Positions 25,938-35,264 of a DNA stretch of 64,000 bases are shown here, in pieces (within the stretch, counting starts at the first letter, position 1; each line of letters opens with the position of its first letter). The position numbers and the translations under genes were made by a program. This DNA is from Gillisella vitis. GTDB taxonomy: Bacteria > Pseudomonadota > Alphaproteobacteria > Rhizobiales > Rhizobiaceae. Below the pieces are notes generated by a model, which saw nothing but the letters and a program-made list of their open reading frames with translations, did no database searches and had not been told where the DNA came from. The stretch covers positions 186,001 to 250,000 of the forward strand of contig NZ_JACHLU010000002.1 of the NCBI RefSeq assembly GCF_014204625.1. The letters are read 5' to 3'.

Positions 25938-27326
25938 ATGTCTTCATCTGATACTGTGATAAACAAAGCTGATGGCCTGATGCTGCGCGCCATCAAAGAA
26001 GGGCTGTTTGCCGGTGCAATTGCCCTTGGCCTTTTCATTCTCTACATCGGCATCAAGACCGATCAGAACATCAACAATGAGCTGATCTGGTATACACGCT
26101 GGGGCCTGCTGTCGATCTTTGTGGCCATTGCCGCCATTGGCCGGTTTGCCATTGTCGCGTTTTTTGCGCCATGGATTGCGGCGCGCAAAGCCACTCAGGC
26201 AGCCAAGCCCGTGTCGCTGGAAGCGGCCAAGCCTTCCTATTTCAAGACGCATTTTCTGAAAATCGCCTTGCTGGCGCTGATCCTCTATCCGCCGGTCATC
26301 CTGTTTCTGGTCGGAACACAAGGATCGCTGAAATATGTCGATAACTTCGGCATTCAGATCCTGATCTACGTGATGCTGGCCTGGGGTTTGAACATCGTTG
26401 TTGGTCTGGCGGGTCTGCTGGATCTGGGCTATGTCGCCTTTTATGCGGTGGGTGCCTATTCCTATGCCCTGTTGTCGCAGCATTTTGGCCTGTCCTTCTG
26501 GCTGCTTCTGCCGCTTTCGGGCATTTTTGCAGCCCTTTGGGGCATTATTCTCGGTTTTCCGGTGCTACGTCTACGCGGAGATTATCTGGCCATTGTCACG
26601 CTGGCATTTGGCGAAATCATCCGGCTGGTGCTGATCAACTGGACCGATGTGACCAAAGGCACGTTCGGCGTCTCCAGCATTCCCAAGGCAACTCTGTTCG
26701 GAATGCCGTTTGATGCCTCCGCGCATGGATTTGCCAAGACATTCGGCCTGGCAATGTCGTCGGCCTATTACAAAATCTTCCTGTTCTATCTGGCGCTGGC
26801 ACTGTGCATGTTGACAGCCTATGTCACCATTCGCCTTCGCCGTATGCCGATTGGCCGGGCATGGGAAGCCCTGCGTGAGGATGAGATTGCCTGCCGTTCG
26901 CTTGGCATCAATACCGTCACCACCAAGCTGACAGCCTTTGCCACGGGAGCGATGTTTGGCGGCTTCGCAGGCTCGTTCTTTGCGGCCCGTCAGGGGTTTG
27001 TATCCCCGGAGAGCTTTGTGTTTCTCGAATCCGCCGTCATTCTTGCCATCGTGGTGCTGGGCGGTATGGGCTCGCTCACCGGCATTGCGGTTGCGGCTGT
27101 CGTGATGATTGGTGGCACCGAAGTGCTGCGCGACATGGACTTCCTCAAGCATGTGTTTGGCCCTGATTTTACACCTGAGCTTTACCGCATGTTGCTGTTC
27201 GGCATTGCCATGGTGGTGGTCATGCTGTTCAAACCGCGCGGTTTTGTTGGCACACGAGAGCCGACGGCCTTCCTGAAAGAACGAAAAGCCGTCTCTGGTA
27301 GCTTCACCAAGGAGGGGCATGGCTGA
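25938..27326 (+). CDS. livM: Branched-chain amino acid ABC transporter permease LivM
   Basis: Second permease of the LIV system, 462 residues, longer than many LivM owing to an N-terminal extension with extra membrane segments (about 1-120). [28 protein letters not shown] spans the conserved N-terminal core and [20 protein letters not shown] is the EAA-like cytoplasmic loop. It lies 3 bp after livH and overlaps the livG ATG at its stop. Confidence 0.95.
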   Translation: MSSSDTVINKADGLMLRAIKEGLFAGAIALGLFILYIGIKTDQNINNELIWYTRWGLLSIFVAIAAIGRFAIVAFFAPWIAARKATQAAKPVSLEAAKPSYFKTHFLKIALLALILYPPVILFLVGTQGSLKYVDNFGIQILIYVMLAWGLNIVVGLAGLLDLGYVAFYAVGAYSYALLSQHFGLSFWLLLPLSGIFAALWGIILGFPVLRLRGDYLAIVTLAFGEIIRLVLINWTDVTKGTFGVSSIPKATLFGMPFDASAHGFAKTFGLAMSSAYYKIFLFYLALALCMLTAYVTIRLRRMPIGRAWEALREDEIACRSLGINTVTTKLTAFATGAMFGGFAGSFFAARQGFVSPESFVFLESAVILAIVVLGGMGSLTGIAVAAVVMIGGTEVLRDMDFLKHVFGPDFTPELYRMLLFGIAMVVVMLFKPRGFVGTREPTAFLKERKAVSGSFTKEGHG

Positions 27327-28201
27327 TGACCTCCGGAAACAAGAACATGAGCAAAGACGCAATTCTCAAGGTCGAGCATCTGTCGATGAAATTTGGTGGC
27401 CTGATGGCCATCAACGACCTGTCGTTTGAAGCCAAGCGTGGCGAAATCACCGCACTGATTGGTCCAAATGGTGCTGGCAAAACCACGGTGTTCAACTGCA
27501 TCACCGGGTTTTACAAGCCCACCATGGGCATGATCACCATGACCCAGAAATCGGGAAAGCAGTTCCTGCTGGAACGGCTGTCGGATTTTGAAATTCCCAA
27601 AAAGGCCAAGGTTGCCCGCACCTTTCAGAATATCCGGCTGTTTTCGGGGCTGACCGTGCTGGAAAACCTGCTGGTGGCCCAGCATAACGCGCTGATGAAG
27701 GCGTCGGGCTATACGATCCTTGGCCTTCTCGGGCTTCCTGCCTATAAACGGGCCGAGGAAAAATCCATCGACAAGGCCCGCTACTGGCTGGAAAAGGCCG
27801 ATCTGATTGATCGTGCCGATGATCCGGCGGGTGATCTGCCCTATGGTGCGCAGCGTCGGTTGGAAATCGCCCGTGCCATGTGCACCGAGCCGGAATTTCT
27901 ATGCCTTGACGAGCCTGCCGCAGGTTTGAACCCACGTGAGTCTCTGGCCTTGAACGTGTTGCTCAATGGCATTCGGGATGATGTCGGCACCTCCATCATG
28001 CTGATTGAGCATGACATGTCGGTGGTGATGGAAATTTCCGACCATGTGGTGGTTCTGGAATATGGCCAGAAGATTTCCGATGGCACGCCGTCGCATGTGC
28101 AAAATGACCCGAAGGTGATCGCCGCCTATCTGGGTGTTGAGGATGAAGAACTGGATGATGCGATTTCAGATGTGGAAGCGATTGCCGGAGGCAAAGTCTG
28201 A
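27326..28201 (+). CDS. livG: Branched-chain amino acid ABC transporter ATPase LivG
   Basis: Cytoplasmic ATPase of the LIV system, 291 residues. Walker A GPNGAGKTTVFNCITGF, Q-loop RTFQNIRLF, signature region LPYGAQRRLEIARAM (YGAQ replaces LSGGQ, as is usual in LivG), Walker B FLCLDEPAAGLNPRES, and LIEHDM switch His. The start TGATG overlaps the livM stop, with AAGGAGG upstream; ATG 27347 is an alternative. Confidence 0.95.
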   Translation: MTSGNKNMSKDAILKVEHLSMKFGGLMAINDLSFEAKRGEITALIGPNGAGKTTVFNCITGFYKPTMGMITMTQKSGKQFLLERLSDFEIPKKAKVARTFQNIRLFSGLTVLENLLVAQHNALMKASGYTILGLLGLPAYKRAEEKSIDKARYWLEKADLIDRADDPAGDLPYGAQRRLEIARAMCTEPEFLCLDEPAAGLNPRESLALNVLLNGIRDDVGTSIMLIEHDMSVVMEISDHVVVLEYGQKISDGTPSHVQNDPKVIAAYLGVEDEELDDAISDVEAIAGGKV

Positions 28202-28929
28202 TGGCCGGTGACGCACTTTTGAAAGTACAATCCGTGGAAACCTTCTACGGCAACATCCGTGCGCTGGATGGTGTCAGTGTCGAGGTCAACCGGGGTGAAA
28301 TCGTCAGCCTGATTGGTGCCAATGGTGCTGGCAAATCCACGTTGATGATGACAATCTGCGGCAGCCCGCAGGCCCGCGCTGGCAAGATCATTTTTGATGG
28401 TGTCGACATTACCAAAATGCCAACCCATCTGATTGCCCGCGAACGCATCGCTCAATCTCCCGAAGGGCGCCGGATTTTTCCGCGGATGACCGTGATGGAA
28501 AACCTGCAAATGGGAGCCGGTCTCGACAACCTCAAATATTTCCATGAGGATATCGAGAAGATTTTTGCGCTGTTTCCGCGCCTGAAAGAGCGCCAGAGCC
28601 AGCGCGGCGGTACGCTTTCTGGAGGCGAACAACAGATGCTGTCCATCGGTCGTGCCCTGATGGCGCGCCCAAAGCTGCTGTTGCTGGATGAGCCATCGCT
28701 GGGTCTGGCCCCATTGATCGTCAAGGGTATTTTCGAGGCGATCAAGAAGCTCAATCAGGAAGAAGGCCTGACTGTGTTTCTGGTGGAACAGAACGCCTTT
28801 GCGGCTCTGAAACTGTCTGATCGTGCTTACGTCATGGTCAACGGTCGGGTGACGATGAGTGGCTCTGGCAAGGAATTGCTGGCTGATCCACAGGTGCGTG
28901 CGGCTTATCTTGAGGGCGGACGCCATTGA
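28201..28929 (+). CDS. livF: Branched-chain amino acid ABC transporter ATPase LivF
   Basis: Second ATPase, 242 residues. Walker A GANGAGKSTLMMTICG, signature LSGGEQQMLSIGRAL, Walker B LLLLDEPSLGLAP, and the EQNAFAALKLSDRAYVM segment typical for LivF. Its ATG overlaps the livG stop by one base. Confidence 0.96.
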   Translation: MAGDALLKVQSVETFYGNIRALDGVSVEVNRGEIVSLIGANGAGKSTLMMTICGSPQARAGKIIFDGVDITKMPTHLIARERIAQSPEGRRIFPRMTVMENLQMGAGLDNLKYFHEDIEKIFALFPRLKERQSQRGGTLSGGEQQMLSIGRALMARPKLLLLDEPSLGLAPLIVKGIFEAIKKLNQEEGLTVFLVEQNAFAALKLSDRAYVMVNGRVTMSGSGKELLADPQVRAAYLEGGRH

Positions 28930-28950
28930 GCGGCGGAAAGGAAGATTAAC

Positions 28951-29307
28951 ATGCAGGGACTTTTCTTTGACGCCGAGCCAGATCCGGTTCGTATCGTTCT
29001 GCGCTTTCTGGTGGTGTTGCTCGGCTTCTGGACCGCATGGCGCACGGGCAAGGCGGTGGCAGAAAACTGGGAAGGCTATGGCCGACTGGTGATCTACACA
29101 TTGCTTCTGGCGATGGTGATGCGTTTTCTGCACCATGCGCTGTTCAATGGAGCCATGCTGGATGCGCCACTTTATCTGATTGATTTTGTGGTTTTGCTGG
29201 TTTTTGCCATTGTTGGTTTCCGCCTGCGCCGCACAGATCAGATGACCGGAAGTTACTATTGGCTGTATGATCGAACTTCTGCATTTTCATGGAAGAAGAA
29301 AGATTGA
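28951..29307 (+). CDS. Small membrane protein in the liv operon (DUF6867-like)
   Basis: A 118-residue protein with three hydrophobic segments ([46 protein letters not shown]) and a charged C-terminus. I believe it belongs to DUF6867, found after livF in rhizobia, but recall may be imperfect. Position between livF and the binding-protein gene suggests an accessory role in amino acid uptake. Nothing catalytic is visible. Confidence 0.75.
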   Translation: MQGLFFDAEPDPVRIVLRFLVVLLGFWTAWRTGKAVAENWEGYGRLVIYTLLLAMVMRFLHHALFNGAMLDAPLYLIDFVVLLVFAIVGFRLRRTDQMTGSYYWLYDRTSAFSWKKKD

Positions 29308-29380
29308 CACGTTGGTTTTTCTCGCCTTTGATGGTGAAAAATCAAAGACAAAAAATACAAAACAGAGTGGAATAAGTTTA

Positions 29381-29410
29381 CCGGCACAATTTTGGTGGGT
29401 GTTGTGCCGG
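29381..29410 (+). other. Intercistronic hairpin upstream of livK
   Basis: CCGGCACAA (29381-29389) pairs with TTGTGCCGG (29402-29410), 40 bp before the livK start. Such hairpins often protect the abundantly translated binding-protein message or attenuate read-through from livHMGF. Confidence 0.55.
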
Positions 29411-29449
29411 GGTCGAAACAAACCTGCCTCAAAAATTGGGAGTATCAGA

Positions 29450-30568
29450 ATGAAGAAGTCGCTTCTTTCGGCCGTGGCTCTGACGGCTATGGTTGCCTTC
29501 AGTGGTGCCGCCAAGGCCGATATTATCGTCGGCGTGGCTGGTCCTCTGACAGGTCCGAATGCTGCCTTTGGTGCGCAGTTGCAAAAGGGTGCAGAGCAGG
29601 CTGCTGCGGACATCAACGCGGCGGGCGGCATCAACGGCGAAAAGATCAAGATCGAGCTGGGTGATGACGTGTCCGACCCCAAGCAGGGCATCTCGGTTGC
29701 CAACAAATTTGTTGCTGACGGCGTGAAGTTCGTTATTGGTAACTTCAACTCGGGCGTATCCATTCCGTCTTCGGAAGTTTACGCCGAAAACGGCATTTTG
29801 CAGATCACACCAGCATCCACCAACCCGAAGTTCACCGAGCGCGGCATGTGGAACACCTTCCGCACCTGCGGCCGTGATGACCAGCAGGGCGCTGTTGCCG
29901 GTCAGTACATCTTTGATCATTTCAAGGACGCCAAGGTTGCCTTTGTGCATGACAAGACGCCTTACGGTCAGGGCCTTGCCGATGAAAGCAAGAAGGCTGC
30001 CAACAAGCTTGGCATCAAGGAAGTGATCTACGAAGGCATTACGCCCGGTGAAAAAGACTATTCTGCCCTGATCGCCAAGATGAAAGAAGCAGGCGTCAGC
30101 ATCGTTTATTACGGTGGCCTTCACACGGAAGCGGGCCTGATTCTGCGTCAGATGGCTGACCAGGGCCTGAAGGCTGTGATGATGTCCGGCGACGGCATCA
30201 CCTCCAATGAGTTGGCCTCTATCGCTGGCGACGCCGTGAACGGCACGCTGATGACCTTCCCGCCGGACCCACGCAAGAACGCTGAAGCGCAGGACGTTGT
30301 GAAAAAGTTCCGTGCTGCCGGCTTTGAGCCTGAAGCCTACACCCTGTATTCCTATGCTGCTTTGCAGATCATTGCAGATGCTGCCAAGGCCGCAGGCACA
30401 ACGGATGCTGAAAAGGTTGCTGAGACCATGAAGGCAAAAGGCCCGTTCAAGACCGTTATCGGTCCGATTGGCTTTGACTCCAAGGGCGACATCACCCGTC
30501 CAGACTATGTGATGTACACATGGAAGAAGGGCGAAGACGGCAAGTATACCTATTTCCAGAACGAATAG
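29450..30568 (+). CDS. livK: Branched-chain amino acid ABC transporter substrate-binding protein
   Basis: Periplasmic receptor of the LIV system, 372 residues with a signal peptide ([22 protein letters not shown], cleavage near residue 23). [27 protein letters not shown]-like [19 protein letters not shown] and [20 protein letters not shown] are family motifs of periplasmic-binding protein type 1. ATG 29450 is preceded by GGGAG; the frame open from 29267 overlaps the previous gene and is not used. Gene ends with a terminator. Confidence 0.95.
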   Translation: MKKSLLSAVALTAMVAFSGAAKADIIVGVAGPLTGPNAAFGAQLQKGAEQAAADINAAGGINGEKIKIELGDDVSDPKQGISVANKFVADGVKFVIGNFNSGVSIPSSEVYAENGILQITPASTNPKFTERGMWNTFRTCGRDDQQGAVAGQYIFDHFKDAKVAFVHDKTPYGQGLADESKKAANKLGIKEVIYEGITPGEKDYSALIAKMKEAGVSIVYYGGLHTEAGLILRQMADQGLKAVMMSGDGITSNELASIAGDAVNGTLMTFPPDPRKNAEAQDVVKKFRAAGFEPEAYTLYSYAALQIIADAAKAAGTTDAEKVAETMKAKGPFKTVIGPIGFDSKGDITRPDYVMYTWKKGEDGKYTYFQNE

Positions 30569-30594
30569 TCTGGTCTGACTGTTAACAGATTGGG

Positions 30595-30621
30595 AAAGCC
30601 CGGCCTTGCGCCGGGCTTTTT
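30595..30621 (+). terminator. Terminator after livK
   Basis: AAAGCCCGGC, a 5-nt loop, GCCGGGCTTT and a T-run. Ends the liv transcript 27 bp after the livK stop. Confidence 0.9.
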
Positions 30622-30664
30622 CGTTTTTGTCTTTGGGTGGATTGCATTTTTTTAAGCTAATCTC

Positions 30665-30680
30665 TTGTGTTGCAACACAA
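30665..30680. promoter_or_regulatory. 16-bp perfect palindrome upstream of minC
   Basis: TTGTGTTGCAACACAA is fully self-complementary and lies about 150 bp before minC. It looks like a dimeric regulator's operator; the regulator is unknown. Confidence 0.4.
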
Positions 30681-30770
30681 AATCGAACTTGAGAAAAATA
30701 GGTCCATGCCTGTGCACTGCATCATTTTATCCGTATCTGCTGCCGTTTCAACCATGCTGCTGCGGCAACG

Positions 30771-30785
30771 TTAACCCTTTGTTAA
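30771..30785 (+). promoter_or_regulatory. CtrA box upstream of minC
   Basis: TTAA (30771-30774), CCCTTTG, TTAA (30782-30785): an exact match to the CtrA recognition sequence TTAA-N7-TTAA, 42 bp before the minC ATG. CtrA binding upstream of min genes has been reported in Sinorhizobium meliloti. Confidence 0.7.
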
Positions 30786-30826
30786 CCAAATCAGCCGTAA
30801 AACTCAGCAATGATTTGTTTACGAAG

Positions 30827-31588
30827 ATGACCAAAGTGCTAACAGAACCTCGCTCCATCAGAATCAAAGGCCGGTCGTTTCTGGCGGTCGTCCTGTCGCC
30901 GGACCTGCCGGTGGCGCAATGGCTGGAGCGGCTGGATGATCTGGCCTCGCGCTCGGCTGGCTTCTTTTTGGGCAGGCCGGTTGTGCTGGATGTGGCCGAG
31001 CTGGATATGAACCGCGAGCAGTTGAAAGAGCTGATCGCTGAACTTGCCAGCCGCAATGTCAGCATCATGGGGCTGGAAGGGGCAAAGCCCTCGATGGTCG
31101 AGCGCGGTATGCCGCCGATCCTCAAGGGTGGCCGTCCGGTTGCTGACGTGGAAACGCCAAAGCCAGCGCCGAGGCCGGAGCCGGAAAAGACGGAGCAGAC
31201 GACGACAAGCGAGCCAGAACCGGCCCCAGTTGAGCGCAGCCCTGAAACCCGTGCGGTGACGCAATCGCTGATCATTCCGGAAACGGTGCGGTCTGGCCAA
31301 TCGGTGATTTTCACCGAGGGTGATGTCACGGTTCTGGGTGCTGTTGCCTCTGGCGCTGAAATCATCGCGGGCGGCTCCATCCATATTTACGGTGCGCTGC
31401 GGGGCAGGGCCATGGCGGGTTCTGTGGGCAATGCATCAGCCCGGATTTTCTGCCGCAAGATGGAAGCCGAACTGGTGGCCATTGATGGCATTTACAAAAT
31501 GGCCGAGGATTTGCCGCCGGAATTGCTGGGCAAGCCCGTGCAGCTCTGGCTGGAAGACGATGCCATCAAGGGTGCCAAAATGGCGTGA
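30827..31588 (+). CDS. minC: Septum site-determining protein MinC
   Basis: Inhibitor of FtsZ assembly that keeps the division ring off the poles. Of 253 residues: an N-terminal domain (SIRIKGRSFLAVVLSPDLP), a variable Pro/Glu-rich linker (about 112-150), and the C-terminal beta-helix that binds MinD (VRSGQSVIFTEGDVTVLG; GSIHIYGALRGRAMAG; ARIFCRKMEAELVAI). ATG 30827 is taken as start. First gene of minCDE, behind a perfect CtrA box. Confidence 0.95.
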   Translation: MTKVLTEPRSIRIKGRSFLAVVLSPDLPVAQWLERLDDLASRSAGFFLGRPVVLDVAELDMNREQLKELIAELASRNVSIMGLEGAKPSMVERGMPPILKGGRPVADVETPKPAPRPEPEKTEQTTTSEPEPAPVERSPETRAVTQSLIIPETVRSGQSVIFTEGDVTVLGAVASGAEIIAGGSIHIYGALRGRAMAGSVGNASARIFCRKMEAELVAIDGIYKMAEDLPPELLGKPVQLWLEDDAIKGAKMA

Positions 31589-31723
31589 CGTAAAGTCAGT
31601 TTGACGCCGTCTTTGGATGTTAAAAGTAAAACAGTTTGATTCGGTGAAAGCCGAATCGTGAAAAATACCAGCAGCTTGGCCGCATACTGTCAAAGACAGC
31701 ACGGCGAAAGACAGGAGAGCAAG

Positions 31724-32539
31724 ATGGGGAAGGTCATTGTTGTGACATCAGGCAAGGGTGGGGTTGGCAAAACCACCTCCACGGCCGCCCTCGGTGCCGC
31801 ACTCGCCCAGCGCGGCGAAAAAGTTGTCGTTGTGGATTTCGATGTCGGCTTGCGCAATCTGGATTTGGTGATGGGCGCAGAGCGCCGGGTGGTTTACGAT
31901 CTGGTCAACGTCATTCAGGGCGATGCCAAGCTGACGCAGGCGCTGATCCGCGACAAGCGGCTGGACACGCTGTTCCTGCTGCCTGCCTCGCAAACCCGCG
32001 ATAAGGACAATCTCACACCGGAAGGTGTGGAATGGGTTATCTCTGAACTGAAGCAGCATTTTGACTGGGTGGTTTGCGATAGCCCGGCTGGCATCGAGCG
32101 CGGGGCGACGCTTGCCATGCGCCATGCCGATGTGGCCGTGGTTGTAACCAACCCGGAAGTCTCGTCGGTTCGCGACTCTGACCGCATCATTGGCCTGCTG
32201 GACAGCAAGACCGTGAAGGCCGAGCGCGGCGAGCGGATGGAAAAGCACCTGCTGCTGACCCGCTACGATGCCGCCCGCGCCCAGCGCGGCGATATGCTGA
32301 AGGTGGAAGACGTGCTGGAAATCCTGTCCATCCCGCTTCTGGGCATTATCCCGGAAAGCATGGATGTGCTGAAGGCCTCCAACATGGGCGCACCTGTGAC
32401 GCTGGCCGACACCAAGAGCGCCGCCGCCACCGCCTATTTCGAAGCCGCCCGCCGCTTGGCTGGTGAAGACCTTCCTGTGTCGATGCCCGGCGAAAAGCGC
32501 GGTTTGCTCGGCAAGATTTTCTCCCGGAGGGCCGCATGA
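31724..32539 (+). CDS. minD: Septum site-determining protein MinD
   Basis: Membrane-bound ATPase that recruits MinC and oscillates with MinE. The product of 271 residues has the deviant Walker [41 protein letters not shown], and the amphipathic membrane-targeting tail [14 protein letters not shown]. Start ATG 31724 follows AGGAGAG. The stop overlaps the minE start (ATGA). Confidence 0.97.
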   Translation: MGKVIVVTSGKGGVGKTTSTAALGAALAQRGEKVVVVDFDVGLRNLDLVMGAERRVVYDLVNVIQGDAKLTQALIRDKRLDTLFLLPASQTRDKDNLTPEGVEWVISELKQHFDWVVCDSPAGIERGATLAMRHADVAVVVTNPEVSSVRDSDRIIGLLDSKTVKAERGERMEKHLLLTRYDAARAQRGDMLKVEDVLEILSIPLLGIIPESMDVLKASNMGAPVTLADTKSAAATAYFEAARRLAGEDLPVSMPGEKRGLLGKIFSRRAA

Positions 32540-32796
32540 GCATTTTCAACCTCTTCCGCAAGCCCCAAACCGCGCCAATGGCGCGGGAGCGCCTGCAAGT
32601 GCTGCTCGCCCACGAGCGCGCCGCCCAAGGCTCAGACCTCGTTGCCATCCTGCGCGAGGAAATTCTGGCTGTGATTGCCAAACACGTTCAGGTCGATGCC
32701 GACAAGGTCCGCGTGAAAGTGGACCGCGATGAGCATGTGTCGATTTTGGAAATCGACGTGGAGATTCCGATGGACGCCAAGGCTTTGGCGGCTTGA
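32536..32796 (+). CDS. minE: Cell-division topological specificity factor MinE
   Basis: A protein of 86 residues that stimulates MinD ATPase and drives its release from the pole. The N-terminal amphipathic segment ([20 protein letters not shown]) and the MinD-contact LLAHERAA are followed by [17 protein letters not shown] and the C-terminal dimerisation strands. Translationally coupled to minD, followed by a terminator. Confidence 0.95.
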   Translation: MSIFNLFRKPQTAPMARERLQVLLAHERAAQGSDLVAILREEILAVIAKHVQVDADKVRVKVDRDEHVSILEIDVEIPMDAKALAA

Positions 32797-32846
32797 TAGG
32801 GTAGGGCTGGTCGCTGCGGCTGGCTTGAGGCAGGTGTGAGGTTTTT

Positions 32847-32881
32847 CAGCCGCAAAGTGAGAGCTTTGCGGCTGATTTTTT
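32847..32881 (+). terminator. Terminator of minCDE
   Basis: CAGCCGCAAAG (32847-32857) pairs perfectly with CTTTGCGGCTG (32864-32874), then ATTTTTT. Strong and directional for minE. It marks the left edge of the AT-rich island. Confidence 0.9.
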
Positions 32882-32884
32882 ATA

Positions 32885-33574
32885 CTATAAATTTTCTTCC
32901 AACGATTTTACTCTATTAATAGAGTCTAGAAGTCTGCTGCCAGCGCCCACAATTTTTGACAGAACCTTTATTTGCTCTGATAGTGCAGAATTTTCGGTTG
33001 GATTAGGATAATTTAAGTGGTGATCAACTTCACCCCAAATTTCCTCAAATAATGTTCTAACTTGAATTTCACAGTGAACAGGACTCTTGTCGTGCGGGCG
33101 AACTAAATAGTGGACGCTAGTATAGGAGCTGGATTTTAATTTAGGTTTCAGCCCCAAGCTCTCGAAATATGCAGTATTTTCTGGATCCCATGTGTATACA
33201 ATTGGTTCTTCTGCGAATATCCAGTCCCCTTGATTTTCTATTTTGTCTCTTATCGCGCTATTTATGATTGCAAAATCTTCTTGGTATAGAAGTAGAACCC
33301 GTACTCCCGCCAAATCAGTTATTTCGGAAAAAAAGTTTTCCTCATTTATTTCACGACCTTCCGCTAACTTGCGGGAAATCTTTTCTCGCAGGTGATTTTC
33401 GTCCTTCAAGCGTGATTTTGTTGAATGAACAATGGCGCGACCATTATTAAATAAATCCGGGTTGTCCTCGAAATGAAGTTGTACGGTTCGACGGAATCTA
33501 TCGATTGCATGACGTTTACTTGCAAAAATTGCAATTAGCTGTTCTGTAAGTTCCAAAGCCTCTCTCCCAATCAA
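32885..33574 (-). CDS. RelA/SpoT-domain nucleotide synthetase (small alarmone synthetase-like)
   Basis: A 229-residue stand-alone protein with the RelA/SpoT nucleotidyltransferase fold. SRLKDENHLREKI is the ATP-binding region. DLAGVRVLLLYQED carries the Mg2+ Asp. SSSYTSVHYLVR corresponds to the GYRSLH motif, with G and R altered. HCEIQVRTLFEEIWGEVDHH carries the catalytic E-Q-R-T and W/H motif. No HD hydrolase, TGS or ACT domain is present, so it should only synthesise, making (p)ppGpp, ppApp or modifying another acceptor. The start is TTG 33574 overlapping the ParA-like stop as TTGA, with no internal Met. Both genes are far richer in A+T than the neighbourhood, a sign of transfer. Helical N- and C-terminal flanks may contact the ParA partner or sense a signal. 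Confidence 0.8.
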   Translation of the reverse strand: MIGREALELTEQLIAIFASKRHAIDRFRRTVQLHFEDNPDLFNNGRAIVHSTKSRLKDENHLREKISRKLAEGREINEENFFSEITDLAGVRVLLLYQEDFAIINSAIRDKIENQGDWIFAEEPIVYTWDPENTAYFESLGLKPKLKSSSYTSVHYLVRPHDKSPVHCEIQVRTLFEEIWGEVDHHLNYPNPTENSALSEQIKVLSKIVGAGSRLLDSINRVKSLEENL

Positions 33575-34650
33575 AGCTTTGCCAAGCGAGAAAGAACATC
33601 TTCCGCGAATTTTTTGTAATCTTTTCGTGTGTCAAGGAACTTTTGCGAGTTGCCGCTGACAGTATTTTTATCATCTTTGTCGAGGTCGGCGTATGGAATT
33701 TTCCACATAGGTCGATGGTATCTCTGGGCAAGGCTTGGAAAAGTATTATGAGTGTGGATTACGGAATTTCCGCCTATCGAGTCCGTAAGTATTTCGGCGT
33801 ACGGTAATGCTAATTCTTGCGATATAAAATCTCTTATTGTGCTTGGAATTTGTTCAGCATAATGTTGATGAGCTTTTGCTAGCTGCATACTATTATTCGG
33901 GCCATCATATTTTTTTGCGTTATATATTGTATATCCAATTAGTTTTACGAATTTTTCTGGAAAATTTTCGCGCTTCGATTTCGATATAACATTATATACT
34001 GTTTCAAATTGCTTTCCCCATTCCTCTAGTGATTGACCAATGTTCCGAATTCCATATACTGAGAAAAGGTCTGGTGTGCATGGAATAAGAAAAGCATCTG
34101 CTAAAGTTAATATGTTTTTGTTTAATGCTCCTAAGCTCGGAGATGTGTCGAATATAACTATATCGTAATTATATTGAACTGCGTATTCTTGAGCAAATCT
34201 TCTAATGTTTGTAATTGTCCTAATGGCTAAGGGGTCTCCGCTATAAACGCTGTTCCAGCGCTCACTGACTTTTGCTTCAAAACGGTGTAGCGTAAGCCGA
34301 CCTGGAATTATTGCTAAGTTTTTGGCTAGCTCATATGGAGGTGGTAGATGCTCGATATCGTCTTTGCCGTCTTCTGTTGGTTTAAGCAAAAAATGGACCG
34401 ATCGTGGTGATTTAAGCATTTCTTCAAGGTCACCGTATGTTCCACCAAAATCCTCGATATACCTGTCTTCAGGTGCCCAAATCTTATGAATCTCTTCCAT
34501 CTCTATTGCTGTAATTGTTAGATTGCATTGTGGATCAAGATCTACTAGCAACACACGCTTACCAGTTTCAGAAAATGCATGAGCTAAATGGTAGGTGAGG
34601 GTCGTCTTTCCGACCCCGCCCTTGTTATTAAAAATAGTGAGAATTTGCAT
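33571..34650 (-). CDS. ParA/MinD-like ATPase of the AT-rich two-gene operon
   Basis: A 359-residue P-loop ATPase of the ParA family. The deviant Walker A is [20 protein letters not shown], followed by VLLVDLDPQCNLT (A' motif) and IVIFDTSPSLGALNKNIL (Walker B). It has an extra insert of about 100 residues between the A' motif and Walker B. There is no parB or parS nearby, so plasmid partition is unlikely; the closest cellular use is a regulator of its operon partner. Translation couples to the RelA/SpoT gene. Codon use is AT-rich (many AAA, ATA, TTA), unlike every flanking gene. Confidence 0.82.
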   Translation of the reverse strand: MQILTIFNNKGGVGKTTLTYHLAHAFSETGKRVLLVDLDPQCNLTITAIEMEEIHKIWAPEDRYIEDFGGTYGDLEEMLKSPRSVHFLLKPTEDGKDDIEHLPPPYELAKNLAIIPGRLTLHRFEAKVSERWNSVYSGDPLAIRTITNIRRFAQEYAVQYNYDIVIFDTSPSLGALNKNILTLADAFLIPCTPDLFSVYGIRNIGQSLEEWGKQFETVYNVISKSKRENFPEKFVKLIGYTIYNAKKYDGPNNSMQLAKAHQHYAEQIPSTIRDFISQELALPYAEILTDSIGGNSVIHTHNTFPSLAQRYHRPMWKIPYADLDKDDKNTVSGNSQKFLDTRKDYKKFAEDVLSRLAKL

Positions 34651-34685
34651 TTTAAGAGTGCCTTATGTAATCAATGGTTGCTTTA

Positions 34686-34713
34686 ACTTTATTAAAATAA
34701 TCAAAAGTATCAA
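34686..34713 (-). promoter_or_regulatory. Putative promoter of the ParA-RelA/SpoT operon
   Basis: Reading leftward, TTGATA (34713-34708), 16 nt, TAAAGT (34691-34686), 36 bp before the ATG of the ParA-like gene. A plausible sigma-70-type promoter in very AT-rich DNA, so chance is not excluded. Confidence 0.35.
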
Positions 34714-34752
34714 GTGCAGTTTATCTTATCCAAAGGTTTATCTAATTTTTGG

Positions 34753-34953
34753 TCAGAATTTCCATAACCTACTGGCTTCTGTCTTCAATACTGACTTTTG
34801 GCAGAATCCTTGCGTCTTAGTTTTTGCCTGAGACGTCGCGCGAAAGCGCTCGTAGTTCTGCGTCATGCTGGCAAAGCCGCAGGCGACAAGCGCCGAGAGT
34901 AGTGTGAATTTTACGCGGCAGGAGCAGCCGGAGAGGATGATGAACCGATTCAT
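34753..34953 (-). pseudogene. Truncated duplicate of the AAA/P-loop ATPase gene
   Basis: Translation from ATG 34953 starts MNRFIILSGCSCRVKFTLL, clearly related to MNRFVILSGCSGGGKSTLL of the intact gene at 35911-36471. In this copy the P-loop GGGKST is destroyed (CRVKFT), and similarity stops after about 30 codons where the AT-rich island begins. The upstream flank, including a 185-bp RIME-like repeat, is duplicated too. It looks like a segmental duplication whose 3' part was lost when or before the island arrived. Confidence 0.65.
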
Positions 34954-34993
34954 GGAAGTCTCTTGGCTTGGGATTTTGATCTCGGTGCAAGGA

Positions 34994-35178
34994 TACCCCC
35001 CTCTGCCTTGCCAGGCATCTCCCCCACAAGGAGGGAGATCGACAAGGAGCCGGCTTCTCACTTCACATCTGCCCTTCGGAGGTCTCGGAAAACGCAACTG
35101 TAGTTGTTGAAACGGGCGGTCTCTCCTATCCGATCTCCCTCCTTGTGGGGGAGATGCCCGGCAGGGCAGAGGGGGGTA
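34994..35178. repeat. 185-bp RIME-like element, copy A
   Basis: Starts TACCCCCCTCTGCC, continues GGCATCTCCCCCACAAGGAG and ends with the inverted counterpart GGGGGAGATGCCCGGCAG, AGAGGGGGGTA. The ~35-bp arms are inverted repeats around a less conserved middle. Same size as copy B (36518-36702). The organisation matches the rhizobial intergenic mosaic elements (RIME). Confidence 0.75.
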
Positions 35179-35264
35179 GGCCGCAAAGCACCGCACCAAC
35201 AATTTCCCTCCCCGCAAAAAAACGCCAATTCCCTCTTTTCCTCCTCACCCGTTATGCGCTAAGA

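Noticed and set aside
33571..34650. Plasmid-type partition locus
   Set aside because: No ParB-like gene, no iterated parS-like sites and no replication gene; the partner is a RelA/SpoT-fold enzyme.
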